Shown here piece after piece: positions 10,601 to 20,724 of a stretch of DNA of 64,000 bases. The notes under the pieces were generated by a model. The model did not search any database, was not told the origin of the DNA, and worked only from the letters and a program-made list of their open reading frames with translations. The DNA comes from Candidula unifasciata (Eukaryota; Mollusca; Gastropoda; Stylommatophora; Geomitridae): contig CAJHNH020008079.1 in assembly GCA_905116865.2 (NCBI GenBank), positions 172,501 to 236,500 on the forward strand. The letters run 5' to 3'. Numbering within the stretch: the first letter of the stretch is position 1; every line of letters begins with the position of its first letter. A program made the translations under genes and the position numbers.

Positions 10601-10748
10601 AAATTCTTGAGTTGCCAGAAAAGTCAAATATTCTAGGGGTAGGGTTAGTCGATGTTTCTGTCTCTCAGGCGGTCAGGACTGACAAAGATACTAACCCGAA
10701 CTCATAACACCCCTAGAATATTGGACTTTCCTGGAAACTTAGGGATTT
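10601..10748. mobile_element. Foldback-type miniature element
   Basis: The 39-bp arms at 10601-10639 and 10710-10748 are inverted copies of one another with roughly 31 of 39 matches; the best-conserved part is AATATTCTAGGGG. About 70 bp of unrelated sequence separates them. No coding capacity is visible and no clear target duplication was found, so superfamily is not assigned. Confidence 0.7.
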
Positions 10749-12181
10749 TTTTCTTCAAGATAAATAAAAAAAAATAAATAAGCTATGTTAGTTCTAAATA
10801 AAGCAGTATGAATGTAATATTTATATTTCACATTAACCATATTAAACATAATAGCATCCTAATACTACACATTTCTTATAACCCTACAAGTTTGTTTGTT
10901 GTGGCTGCACATTGAACTATATTACAGTCTAAGAATGTATACATCTGCTTGTGGTGTTTATATGACTGTATCATCATTTCTGCATTCCACATTTCAGTTT
11001 GCCATTCAGAGCCCTGGTGAATATCATTCCTGTGTTCAGAAGACTACAGGTCAGTATATTCTTTTGCTTAAGTTGACCAGAACATGCTAATCAATGACAC
11101 AGTATTTCTCTCATTCCATGATTGACAGGAATACATTAGCATGGGTAGTATCTTCTCCCTCCTCCTCCTCTTGTTTTTCTTCTTTATTTCTTTCTTCTGT
11201 GATTGCTCTGAAAGGTTGTTGGTATATTGTGTTGGTTTCACAGATAGGCTGAAACATCTGCCCAGCACATCTGATCTCAGCAAACCACACATTAATCACC
11301 TTTGAGAACAAATGTGTTTGTGGGCAGCGGGTCTGTTTTCCCCTCAGCTTGGGCCATGAACCCACACAGAGATCATTCATTGCCACATGCTCATGCACAA
11401 CACAGTGTCCCCTGTAAGTCATGACTCACAGACAGAAATGGGCAGTATATTCCAACACCTTCTCTAATAAATAGAGTAGGCCGTGTATATTCTTCTGTCT
11501 GCCTTTAAAAGAGTAGGCATGTTATGTTGTGGTTGACAGACCTTTCAGCCAACACCTCTGATTTCACCAAATCCTTGATTAACTGCATTTTGCGACTTGC
11601 TTGTTTAAGAGCTAAAGATCTATTGTTTATCTGTCTCTAAAGTAGAAGCCCCTAAACTCATATGGGGAGGTAGTATTTAAAGTGAAGTAAATATCTTTTT
11701 TATCAGTTCTTTAGAAGTAAAGGGCATCTGGCACCAGGTCTGTATTTTTACTTGACAGTTTGTGGGTCATGCAGTCACTATTATGCTGGCATCTTTTACT
11801 TCTAAGGGTATTTTCTCATATCTACTTTACGCTGAGTAAATTATTTAAAAATCTTCATTGATAGGGCTGAAACATATGACTGCTTGATTGGCTGGCACAT
11901 ATTAAAAACACTGACCACTGCATCTTCCCCTGGGCAGAATATAGCATCCTATAACTCTTCTTACTTCAATGGGCAGGGATAGGAGGCACACAGTGTTTCT
12001 GATCTCTCTGAATCCTTCTCCGAACATTGAATAATTATCTGCTGTTAATAATGTTTTCTGTTTCTTGATGAATACATGAAATGATGTATGAGAGACGGGG
12101 ACTAGAAGGGCAGAATGTTAGGTGTGCCCAATTCTCAACCCTTTGAAAATAAAGTTTATTTGTTCTTTGTGAATTCCGGGA
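10749..12181. other. Longest stretch without a recognisable repeat or gene
   Basis: About 1.4 kb of apparently unique AT-rich sequence. Short open frames (for example 10896-11090 plus, 11111-11422 minus) lack recognisable domains. It could be intergenic or intronic. Confidence 0.4.
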
Positions 12182-12183
12182 TA

Positions 12184-12352
12184 CAGTTGAGTCTGGATAA
12201 GTAGAAGTCACAGGGACCTAAGAAAATGCTTCCACTTATTAGGATTTCTACTTATCCAGACAGCACACACAATAGAGAAAATTGTCGGGACTAAGCTGGT
12301 CGACTTAACCGAAATTTAACTTATCCAAGTTCAGCTTATGTGGACTCGACTG
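12184..12352. mobile_element. TA-flanked MITE of Tc1/mariner-pogo type
   Basis: A 169-bp element flanked by TA on both sides (12182-12183 and 12353-12354). The ends are inverted: left CAGTTGAGTCTGGATAAG and right, on the opposite strand, CAGTCGAGTCCACATAAG. An inner inverted repeat pairs GTCTGGATAAGTAGAA near 12190 with its complement near 12245-12260. TA duplication and CAGTYGAGTC ends are typical of the pogo/Tigger branch. There is no coding region. Confidence 0.8.
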
Positions 12353-12354
12353 TA

Positions 12355-12705
12355 CTTTTATTGCAGAACAAAAGTTGAGACGTTTTACTTTACTTTACTT
12401 AATTGCTGCTGTTCTACTTGGGGGTGTAGAGGTTCCTCAGTAAGATTGCCAAACTTCTCTGTCAGCAGTTTAAGCTTACACCCACTGTGCCTTAACTCTT
12501 TGCCTCTCAGAAGGTCACAGTTGATGTCCCAGTGAGTTAGTTGTGAAATCATTAAAATAATGGGTATACTACAACCACAGGGCCCAAATAGGCATCCCTT
12601 ATAGGAGACAAATGTATTGTTGAGTGTTTTAATGTAGCCCGACTGGAGTAGATGTGTAAGCATAGTAGTATATTAACTGGTGGATATCAGTAAATCCACT
12701 CACAC
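12355..12705. other. No confirmed feature; possible piggyBac-like end
   Basis: At 12492 the sequence TTAACTCTTTGCCTCTC resembles a piggyBac terminus and the sequence at 42664 (TTAACTCTTTACCTCTC), but no partner end was found nearby. Confidence 0.3.
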
Positions 12706-12709
12706 ATGG

Positions 12710-12870
12710 TGTGTTTAGGGCCACAAGAGTTCACAAGTATGTCATGAAAGGTGCCTGATTTGAAATAGGATATGTTGAGCTGAAAGAAGCAGATACTGCA
12801 GCCTAGCTGTTAATCTCAACACAGTGTATCAACTGCTTTTTAATAGCAAATGCAGAGAAAGAGGAAGAAG
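12710..12870 (+). repeat. Dispersed repeat family C/D fragment
   Basis: The segment around 12788-12850 (GCAGATACTGCAGCCTAGCTG ... CAACTGCTTTTTAA) matches 20515-20600 (GCAGATATCGCAGCCTAGCTG ... CAACTGTTTTTTAA) and, more weakly, 14940-15000. Upstream, CAAGTATGTCATGAAAGGTG corresponds to the CAAACATGGTGTAAAAGGCG of the 20.4-kb copy. Confidence 0.55.
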
Positions 12871-13409
12871 ACAATTTCACTGAATGCTACTTTTCCTTGA
12901 ATGTTTAAATGATTCCCCTTCCACTACTTAAAAACACACCACACTTCATTTTTTGTGGACCTCATTAAAACAAACCTAAATCAAAAGCATCATAACTATT
13001 GAAAACATATTAATATTATTTAGTGTCAGCCAGTGAAATATGAAGAGATAACATTCATGCTTTAAGAGCATCTCTGTGTTCATAGCCATGCCACAGGCTC
13101 ATAGAACACCGATTTTCTGCTTGTACTGTGGCAGAAGCTTGCTGAATTAAAAACTAATTAATGGCAATATATTTCATGTCTGTAGTGTGTGCTGCTGTCA
13201 TCAGTTTCTTGATGTGCTGAAGAAAAAACAAAACGTAATGTGCCATAATCATTATGAGAATAAAAAACATACAGATTCTCGTGTGGATTCTAATGCTCAA
13301 TTTGCTGGGGAAACAAAAGTGTAGGGGAGGGGGGATGGCGCTTCGCCCTATGCCAGGTAACTCTGAAGTGCTGTCTAATGGGCGGAGCTGTGACACCTTG
13401 CTAACCTAA

Positions 13410-14190
13410 CAAGTGAGATATAATAGAGCATACAAATAAGATATAGACATGGAATTATGTGCTAGCCTGACACATGTAATATAACAGCATACAAATAAGT
13501 TATAGACATGGAATTATGTGCTAACCTGACACATGTTAAACAACAGCATACAAATAAGTTATAGACATGGAATTATGTGCTAACCTGACACATGTTAAAC
13601 AACAGCATACAAATAAGTTATAGACATGGAATTATGTGCTAACCTGACACATGTTAAATAACAGCATACAAATAAGTTATAGACATGGAATTATGTGCTA
13701 ACCTGACACATGTAATATAACAGCATACAAATAAGTTATAGACATGGAATTATGTGCTAACCTGACACGTGTGATATAACAGCATACAAATAAGTTATAG
13801 ACAGGGAATTATGTGCTAACCTGACACGTGTGATATAACAGCATACAAATAAGTTATAGACAGGGAATTATGTGCTAACCTGACACGTGTGATATAACAG
13901 CATACAAATAAGTTATAGACAGGAAATTATGTGCTAACCTGACACGTGTGATATAACAGCATACAAATAAGTTATAGACAGGGAATTATGTGCGAAGCTG
14001 ACACGTGTGATATAACAGCATACAAATGAGTTATAGACAGGAAATTATGTGCTAACCTGACACGTGTAATATAACAGCATACAAATAAGTTATAGACATG
14101 GAATTATGTGCTAACCTGACAAGTGTGATATAACAGCATACAAATAAGTTATAGACATGGAATTATGTGCTAACCTGACAAGTATGATAG
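13410..14190 (+). repeat. 59-bp minisatellite, about 13 copies
   Basis: The unit carries CAGCATACAAATAAGTTATA, GACATGGAATTATGTG and CTAACCTGACACATGTAATA as successive blocks. Two subtypes are spatially grouped: CATGG/ACATGTTAAA units first, then CAGGG/ACGTGTGATA units from about 13790 to 14000, then CATGG again. This block arrangement suggests local amplification of variants. Confidence 0.97.
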
Positions 14191-14929
14191 CACATAATTG
14201 TAAGTGTATGACCTCTGAGGGGCATGCATTGAGAATGTTATTGGCTGCGGACTTAATAACTGTTTGTCCTCTGTCATCACCACATTTTAGGGCCCTATGG
14301 GAAAGTTGTTGGGAACCTTGTTTAAGCCTATTTATTTGTGCACTAGTGCAGTCGTCACTGCTTGTATTTTCATCATTTCTGACATAAATGATTTTCCTTG
14401 CCATGATGTCAGAACTGCCCAGGGTCATCTCCCTGTGCTTCTGTATGGCCTCTGACTTTGCTGCCACCGCGATGTGATGTTGTATTCCAGTTATCTCCTC
14501 GCGGTGGTGATCACAGAATGCCGACTGTCTCCTTGTGATGTGGGTAATCAGTTCGCCATTCGGCAGTTAATACCTGGCAGCTTGGCTGTGGGTGACCACA
14601 AAGTTATCTTCATCACACATCATCTACACTAGTGTCCTGAAATCTACATATGTGGAAAACTTGACGACACAAGTAAACCTTCATCCCCACTCCACCGGCT
14701 GCCGGATTTAGGTGTAAGCTAACTAACCTTTACCTCCCCCCCTCCCCGCCCCGCCCCTTAAATTAGGAATTCGAACCCTGAAAATAATATCTACACACTG
14801 CTTGAATATCAACTAAACTTTAGGGGTGGGGGTGAAATTGGGGATAGAGATTATAAAAACACAGTAAATTAGTTAACACACAAGAAGCCTGTAAAAAATG
14901 CGACTATGAGGCGTTTGCTGCAATCGCTT

Positions 14930-15005
14930 TGTTTATCCGAAAGGCACAGATGTCGCAGCTTAGCTACCATCTGCCATTGTAAGAGCGACTGCTGAAGCAG
15001 AATAA
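14930..15005 (+). repeat. Weak family D fragment
   Basis: GGCACAGATGTCGCAGCTTAGC near 14943 resembles the family D core seen at 12790 and 20520. The flanks 14190-14930 show nothing recognisable. Confidence 0.35.
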
Positions 15006-15127
15006 GGTGTACAAGCCCCTTAAAATTTACAGAGCCTGATGTAAAACAAACGGTAATTAAAGTAACAGATCCGTTTTGAGTTAGTGGCGTTTCATTTACA
15101 TGCCATTGCAGAAACAACTCCAGTATT

Positions 15128-15310
15128 TTGTTGGTTCTTATATAGTCTTTCTAAGCAAATGTCGTGTTTAGTAGTTTGCCACTGCTTTCTACACGATCAG
15201 CTCCCTGTACCACTGTCAAAACCAACGCAAGACAAATCGTCCTCAGGTGGAGTCGAACCCAGCACCCCAGCATTACGAAGTTTGTTCCCAACACCTAAGA
15301 CACAGACGCC
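15128..15310 (-). mobile_element. SINE family A copy (tRNA-derived)
   Basis: On the minus strand: a head ending in the Pol III box B word GGGTTCGACTCC (plus-strand 15248-15262), then a body with GTTGGTTTTGACAGTGGTAC, AGAAAGCAGTGGCAAACTAC and a TTTGCTTAGAAAG end. The same order occurs at 36548-36722, 41980-42125 and 55545-55680. The head lies against the reverse transcriptase fragment starting at 15311. Confidence 0.8.
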
Positions 15311-16005
15311 GATTTATTTATTTGGGTAGTCATTTGGATAGTGAAGGAAATACAAAGAAAGGATTTATGACACGTATTGGCGATACATCAGCAGCTTTTA
15401 ATAGCTCCAACAAAATTTGGAACTCTAATTGTATAACTTAGATCTCTTGGAACAGTATTCGCTGAACATGGTCAATTGGGCGAAGAAATTAACTTCCAGT
15501 ACAGTAAAACAGGCCAAGTATTGGGACAGCTAACTCCATCTCGTACAGCATAAGGCAATTGCAGTCAGCACAAAGAAACATTGTACAAAGCATATTCATT
15601 CCCACCCTATGCTATCAGTGCTAGACATGGTCACTCACAACAAAATATAAACGGAAATTAGTAACCATGGAAATGAGGTGTCTGAGAAAGACTATGAGTG
15701 TCCAGAAGAGATAAAATCAGGAACGAGGTCATAGGAGATAAAGTTGGCACAGAACCAATTCTAAATTACATACACAGACAGCAAATCAAATGGTTTGCCC
15801 AGTTGGAGAGAATGCCTTCTGGTGCTATACCATACACGGCATATGCGAAAAGAGAAGAAGGACGTAGAGCAAGAGGTAGACCAAGAACAAGTAGGAAGGT
15901 AACATCAGAGAAACTACAAAACTATTATGTGTCTATGGTCGAAGCAGCCAGAAGAGCACAAAGCAGGACCTTAAAGAAGAAGATATATTTTCAACTGTAA
16001 TATTA
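15311..16005 (+). mobile_element. Non-LTR retrotransposon reverse transcriptase C-terminal half (decayed)
   Basis: From 15320 the plus strand reads YLGSHLDSEGNTKKGFMTRI and then SAAFNSSNKIW, the region after the RT palm. Frame breaks follow; SIFIPTLCYQC and KLVTMEMRCLRK can be read around 15590-15690. From 15698 an open frame gives RRDKIRNEVI, EPILNYIHRQQIKWFAQLER and the basic GRRARGRPRT tail. It is a recognisable but broken C-terminal half without the catalytic core. The minus-strand fragment at 58590-58920 (RNKDIKKQIMSEPALHS) appears to belong to a related family. Confidence 0.85.
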
Positions 16006-16039
16006 TTTCAATGGTTAGTATATTCGAGTGAAAGTTTCA

Positions 16040-16215
16040 GAAGCACTAAATACATGGAACATAAATTATATGTATTCGAAAATAAACGTCTGATAAGAAT
16101 GATGAACATTGCGTGAATTCTAATGGAGTGAAACAAATAAGAGAAATGTTTGAGCAGCCTCTAGTATCGACAGTTTTAAAAAATGGCGCCACATTGGAGA
16201 CATGTGAAAAACAGC
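16040..16215 (+). mobile_element. Second short reverse transcriptase tail fragment
   Basis: Readings LYVFENKRLIRMMNIA near 16065-16115 and EQPLVSTVLKKWRHIGDM near 16150-16210 resemble the VFENxxLRRIL and KRRWRWIGHVLRM blocks of non-LTR reverse transcriptase tails. Stops and frame changes separate them. It is distinct from the fragment ending at 16005. Confidence 0.55.
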
Positions 16216-16374
16216 AGAAGTAAAAAATTACTCGTATTTGTATGACAGAGAGCAAGAACAGAACGAGCCAACCATGATTTTAGAGGAACCCGTCTTACAT
16301 TCGACTCCCCAAACCACTCATCGTTCACTTAGCAGTTGTATATTAATAATAATATCTGTGTGTTGAGTTGAGTA

Positions 16375-16760
16375 TTGACATCACAGCATTCGGGCATTCC
16401 CATACATGCCCCGTCCTCATCTTCAGCTGCCAGCGCAGAGTTCCATTGCTGATAGTACCGTTGACAATCTAGTTATATTTCCGTCTTGCCTCTCCTCTGA
16501 GTGTAGTCAGCCGGCCTGACCCTGTGGTTACACCCAGGTGCCTCATTCTCTCCAGGCCATAATAATCTTCCTTCTCTACTGATTCTGTTGCTTCTTCCCA
16601 AAGGGCCTTGACCACGTGTGCCTTGTCATGTATCAATTCACCACCCAGTGGTGCAGATCCAGCCAGTCTGCCTGCTCATTACCCACTACGCGGGCATGGC
16701 CTGGAGAAAAGATCCAAAGTATGCTCACTACCCGTGACCTTTCCAGTGAATCTTGCTAAT
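16375..16760 (-). mobile_element. Tail of RNase H-encoding non-LTR retrotransposon (fragment)
   Basis: The minus strand reads LRWQLKMRTGHVWECPECC and DVNTQ at its end (16375-16440), matching the tail of the 27-kb copy. The rest of the interval aligns by eye with 45880-46340 across words such as CTCATTCTCTCC, AAAGGGCCTTGACCA and GCCTGCTCATT, so both are copies of the same retroelement region. Frames are broken. The copy ends at a (TA)n tract. Confidence 0.8.
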
Positions 16761-16868
<108 letters not shown>

Positions 16869-17354
16869 CATGCTACGATTAATTAGCAATATCGGGGGGG
16901 GGGGGCATAACATTCAAACTAAATATGTATGTCATCTTGTTTTAACGTAAAAAAACATGGCATGCATGATGGCACAAGAGTCGACCTCCGTAAAAAAAAA
17001 AAGAAATGAATTGATGCCATATCTAGAATCGATGCTGTAGCACTGGGCAGTCTTACATAGGAACATTCTCCAGAGACAGGTCAGAGACCGACATATGTCA
17101 GGCAGGAGATTTCGTTTAGTGCACCAATTGTGAACAGCTATGTCAATTATCTGTGTGAAAACATAACCGTGTCTTACTGTGTTTCTTTCTAAGATCCGCT
17201 GACCGGTTTTAGCATAGAGCTGAGTGTTGTCTTGATGGGATCCTTTCTTTTTTTTATTTAGTTAGTTCTTTCTTTCTTTCTTCTGTTGGATGATAAGAAA
17301 GGGTGTAATTAGACAGTCTAATGATGGAACTATCGGGTTATCAGTATTCGGATT

Positions 17355-18110
17355 ATGGGACATTTGGAAACGGTCATCTTTGGAAACGGTCATCAGACAG
17401 TCTTATAATGGGACAACATTTGGAAACAGGAATCAGACAGTCTTATAATGGGACAACATTTGGAAACAGACATCAGACTGTCTTATAATAGGACAACATT
17501 TGGAAACAGACATCAGACAGTCTTATAATAGGACAACATTTGGAAACAGGCATCAGAGAGTCTTATAATGGGACAACATTTGGAAACAGACATCAGACAT
17601 TCTTATAATGGACAACATTTAGAAACAGACATTAGACAGTCTTATGATAAGACAGCATTTGGAAACAGACATCAGACAGTCTTATGATGGGACAACATTA
17701 GGAAACAGAATCGGACAGTCTTATAATGGGACAACATTTGGAAACAGACATCAGGCAGTCTTATAATGGGACAACATTAGGAAATAGGCATATGAAAACA
17801 GTGATAAGACAATCTAACAATGGGACATATAAAAACGGTGATAAGACAATCTTATTATGGGACAGTTGGAAACGTAAGATAACAGTCGGAGACGGATAAT
17901 AGGGTAGTCGGATAATACGACATTCAGAAACGGATAATAGGACATTCGGACGAGGAGACATTAAAAAGCAGATAATAGGACATTCTAGTGATTAGACATT
18001 CATGTGATGAGACATTCAGATACGGGTAGTAGGACAGTGGGATGATGGGACAGTCGTTGACGGATTTTGAGATAGTAGGACACGGATGATTAGACAGCAG
18101 TTTTGAAGCG
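17355..18110 (+). repeat. 40-bp minisatellite, about 10 copies plus degenerate extension
   Basis: The unit comprises GACAGTCTTATAATGGGACA followed by ACATTTGGAAACAGACATCA. Copies are well preserved to about 17790 and then decay into irregular GACAxTC/GGACATT blocks to about 18110, where ATAATAGGACATTC words recur. Confidence 0.95.
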
Positions 18111-18690
18111 GACACTGTGCCTAGTGTCAGCCCACTTTGTTTTGTATACATGGCTCTGTTTCCCTAACGTTGGCCAACAGCACTTGAGAGTCATGCCCTG
18201 GGTGGCCAGTTAACAGACACACCAGTGCAGACGTGCGAGGTGGATTTGAGGTCCTGCGTGAGTCTGCAGAAATGTACGGCTGGGGCACTCGCTGACACAG
18301 GATGCTGATGTTGGTGGATCCGGGACTTGAGTGGATTATCACTGTGATTGTGGTCTTGGCTTAATTGACCATTGACCGTTCTGAGATCTTTGTTGGTGGT
18401 ACACATTTTGTGACCTGTTCGGGGGAGGGGGGGGCGCATACAGAAAGACTCATTAACGCTATCTTTTTTTCAAGTATTTATTTTATGTAGTTCTTATTAT
18501 TTCAAGTATGTTTTTAGATTTACTACCGGGTGCATTGTTATTTATTATTTCAGATATTGTTTTTTTTTACTTACCATTCAGTGCATTGTTTTTATTATTA
18601 TTATTATTATTATTTTTTTCTTTTAATTGAAAAAGAATTTAGTCTCTGTAACTGACATTAGTTAATATGGTAATTGTTATGCTCTAGCGA
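18111..18690. other. No gene recognised; T-rich and (TTA)n sequence
   Basis: Contains G-rich runs near 18420-18434 and a (TTA)n tract at about 18590-18613. Nothing else supported. Confidence 0.45.
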
Positions 18691-18704
18691 AGTTGGTTAA
18701 ACCT

Positions 18705-18895
18705 GATTTTCGCGGCGGCCGGGTGACGAACTCCTTGTGGTCCGGGTTCACTCCCGGGGGTAGGCAGAAAAGCCACATTTCTCCCAGATTAACGGTACCT
18801 ATAATGGAATCAATGCCGAAGGGTTGCGATATCCATAGTACCGAGCCAAAGGGTTTACAACTCATGGTTTCTGGATACGTTAAAAAAAAAAAAAT
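18705..18895 (+). mobile_element. Probable tRNA-derived SINE
   Basis: GGCGGCCGGGTGACGAAC is followed by a box B-like CGGGTTCACTCCCG, then about 110 bp of body and a poly(A)-like run at 18882-18894. This is the expected layout of a SINE. No target duplication was found. Confidence 0.45.
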
Positions 18896-19374
18896 GTATT
18901 TTGGCAGATGCTCTAAAAAAAAAGTAATTTCAGTTGTAACTCTTCTTTCACAGCCCGCCTCTTCTCATAATGTGGTTTGTGTTGGCGTCCCTGGTCTCGT
19001 TGCTATTGTACGACTGTGTATGTAGCTTAGGGGTTGTAAAGATAGTTCCCTAATTCCGACATGCTGGGTTAGAAGGTATCATGCGATTTGACAACAAACC
19101 GCTTTTTGTTGATTTTATAAACTGTATGGGGGTTTTAACCATTCAGACAACACTGACAAACTTTGGTGTGTGTTTTGTTACAGTCAATATCCTGTGTCTT
19201 AAGTCGCACAGCCTTTTGTTTTGTCTGTTTTTAGTCATTTATAACACACATGATCCTGCATGCCATGAAGCCAAACTGCCTTCAAAATGTTCTACTTGGC
19301 TCCCTCTACCACTTATACACTGCCACTTTTCTTTATCACAACATATCCTCTAGACTTTAGCCTTGTTCTAGAAC

Positions 19375-19600
19375 CTGTTGAATGCACATCCATTTTACAG
19401 ATAAGATGTATGTGTATGAAGATTGTTGGTTCCTTGCCTCTCAGGCAGATGCACCTTCCGACTTAATTAGTCGACTCTTACGACATACTTGTTAATAAGG
19501 CAGTGGGTCTATTCTTGTTTTGTCCACGGTAGGGCCCCGAAACCTTGGGAAAGCATAGTTGTAAACCACAACATGAGGCCCCAACGGCTTTTACAACAGT
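19375..19600 (-). repeat. Dispersed repeat family C fragment
   Basis: On the plus strand ATCCATTTTACAGAT, CTTGCCTCTCAGGCAGATGC and CAGTGGGTCTATTCTTGTTT are the complements, in reverse order, of the words in the copies at 22440 and 24725. Very similar to 35870-36060 in the same orientation. Confidence 0.6.
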
Positions 19601-19684
19601 AAGCGCAGCAGTAAGAGGAGGCAGCCGAAGAAGTCGCCCTTTGACGTATGTTTGGATAACTTTAGTAAAATAAAGGACTTTTCC

Positions 19685-19925
19685 TTCATGCTTATTGGGC
19701 ATATAGGGCTAGACCTGTATTTTATAAACCCGTCGGCACTTCGTGGGTATGTGGTCAACATCACGCCGATCGACTTTACTTCCCAGGACTTTATCTGGTA
19801 CCCACTTAAGGCTGGGTCGACCTAGGAGTCAAGGTCATTTTTTTAAGGAAAAAAGTCCTACTGCGTCAGGACCTGAACTCGTCACCGTGGAATTCAGGCG
19901 AGCGCCTGACCCCATCACTAAGGCG
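19685..19925 (-). mobile_element. SINE family G, near full-length
   Basis: Read on the minus strand: a tRNA-like head (GGCCGCCTTAGTGATGGGGT, box B-like GAGTTCAGGTCC), then GACTTTTTTCC, AATGACCTTGACTCC, AGGTCGACCCAGCCTTAAGT, GGGTACCAGATAAAGTCCTG, GGAAGTAAAGTCGATCGGC and AAGTGCCGACGGG. I recall a SINE with this body from gastropod genomes; that is memory, not a search. Partial copies lie at 22240-22385, 41030-41205 and 47172-47235, and an interrupted near full-length copy at 51345-51985. Its 5' end runs into a tandem expansion of the head sequence (19915-20050). Confidence 0.8.
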
Positions 19926-20050
19926 GCCCCTGAACACCAAGGCGGCCCCCAACGCCAATGCGGCCCCCAGCACTAAGGCGGCCCCCCAACACCAAGGCGG
20001 CCCCCCCCCCCAACACCAAGGCAGCCCCCAACACCAAGGTGGCACCTTTG
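19915..20050 (-). repeat. GC-rich tandem repeat derived from the SINE G 5' end
   Basis: About six to seven copies of a roughly 20-bp unit, plus-strand form AACACCAAGGCGGCCCCC with slippage in the C run. The complement, GGGGGCCGCCTTGGTG, equals the first bases of the SINE G head beside it, so the array grew from the SINE end. Confidence 0.8.
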
Positions 20051-20399
20051 AACACCTTTACCTGGTACCCAAGGTCTGCGCCGAATCTGTCACATTAATT
20101 TTTTCTGCTAGCTGTAATCTCTGGTGAAAGTGTTGTTTGTTGGTCCATTTATATAGTCTTTGGTCGTATGCAGATCCGTTTAACATGTTTGGCTTAATCG
20201 TATGGGGACTGTTAGTTCCTCACATCGCTTGTCAAGAGGACAGTAGGTCTGCTATTTTTTACATCAATGTGGGATCTGGGAACCCACACGGGTTGTTTGT
20301 TAGGAATTCAGTGTGCACGGACACTGTTACCTAGATTAGTAGTTTAGCTGTGTAGCTTGTTTGGGCATGTAGTTGTGGGAATAGATTATCTTCTTCCCC

Positions 20400-20605
20400 G
20401 TATGGGTGTCGGGCCCCATCTTTGGAGATTATAAAAACATATCCACTGCCCCTTGACAAACATGGTGTAAAAGGCGACTAATTAAGGACTTGCTGAAGAT
20501 GTGTGTATTGGATAGACAGACGCAGATATCGCAGCCTAGCTGTTGACCACAACACCGCATGTCAACTGTTTTTTAAGGGCGAACCAAGAGGAAAAATAAG
20601 AAAAC
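20400..20605 (+). repeat. Dispersed repeat family C/D copy
   Basis: Starts with GTGTCGGGCCCCATC, passes through CCACTGCCCCTTGACAAACATG, GGTGTAAAAGGCGACTAATT and then the D core GCAGATATCGCAGCCTAGCTG and AACACCGCATGTCAACTG. Together with 12710-12870 it shows that D is the continuation of a C-like left part. Confidence 0.6.
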
Positions 20606-20724
20606 GATGAATAGTTTCTAGAAGACTGTTTACTTTCTATTGTTAATGTTACTGTCTACAGCAACATAGTGACGTCACATCTCTGTGTATACATGCCAGT
20701 GTTTCAAATATACGGCTATTAATA

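Noticed and set aside
20670..20677. Perfect TGACGTCA (CRE) here and at 63734
   Set aside because: An 8-bp palindrome is expected about once per 64 kb by chance; no promoter context.
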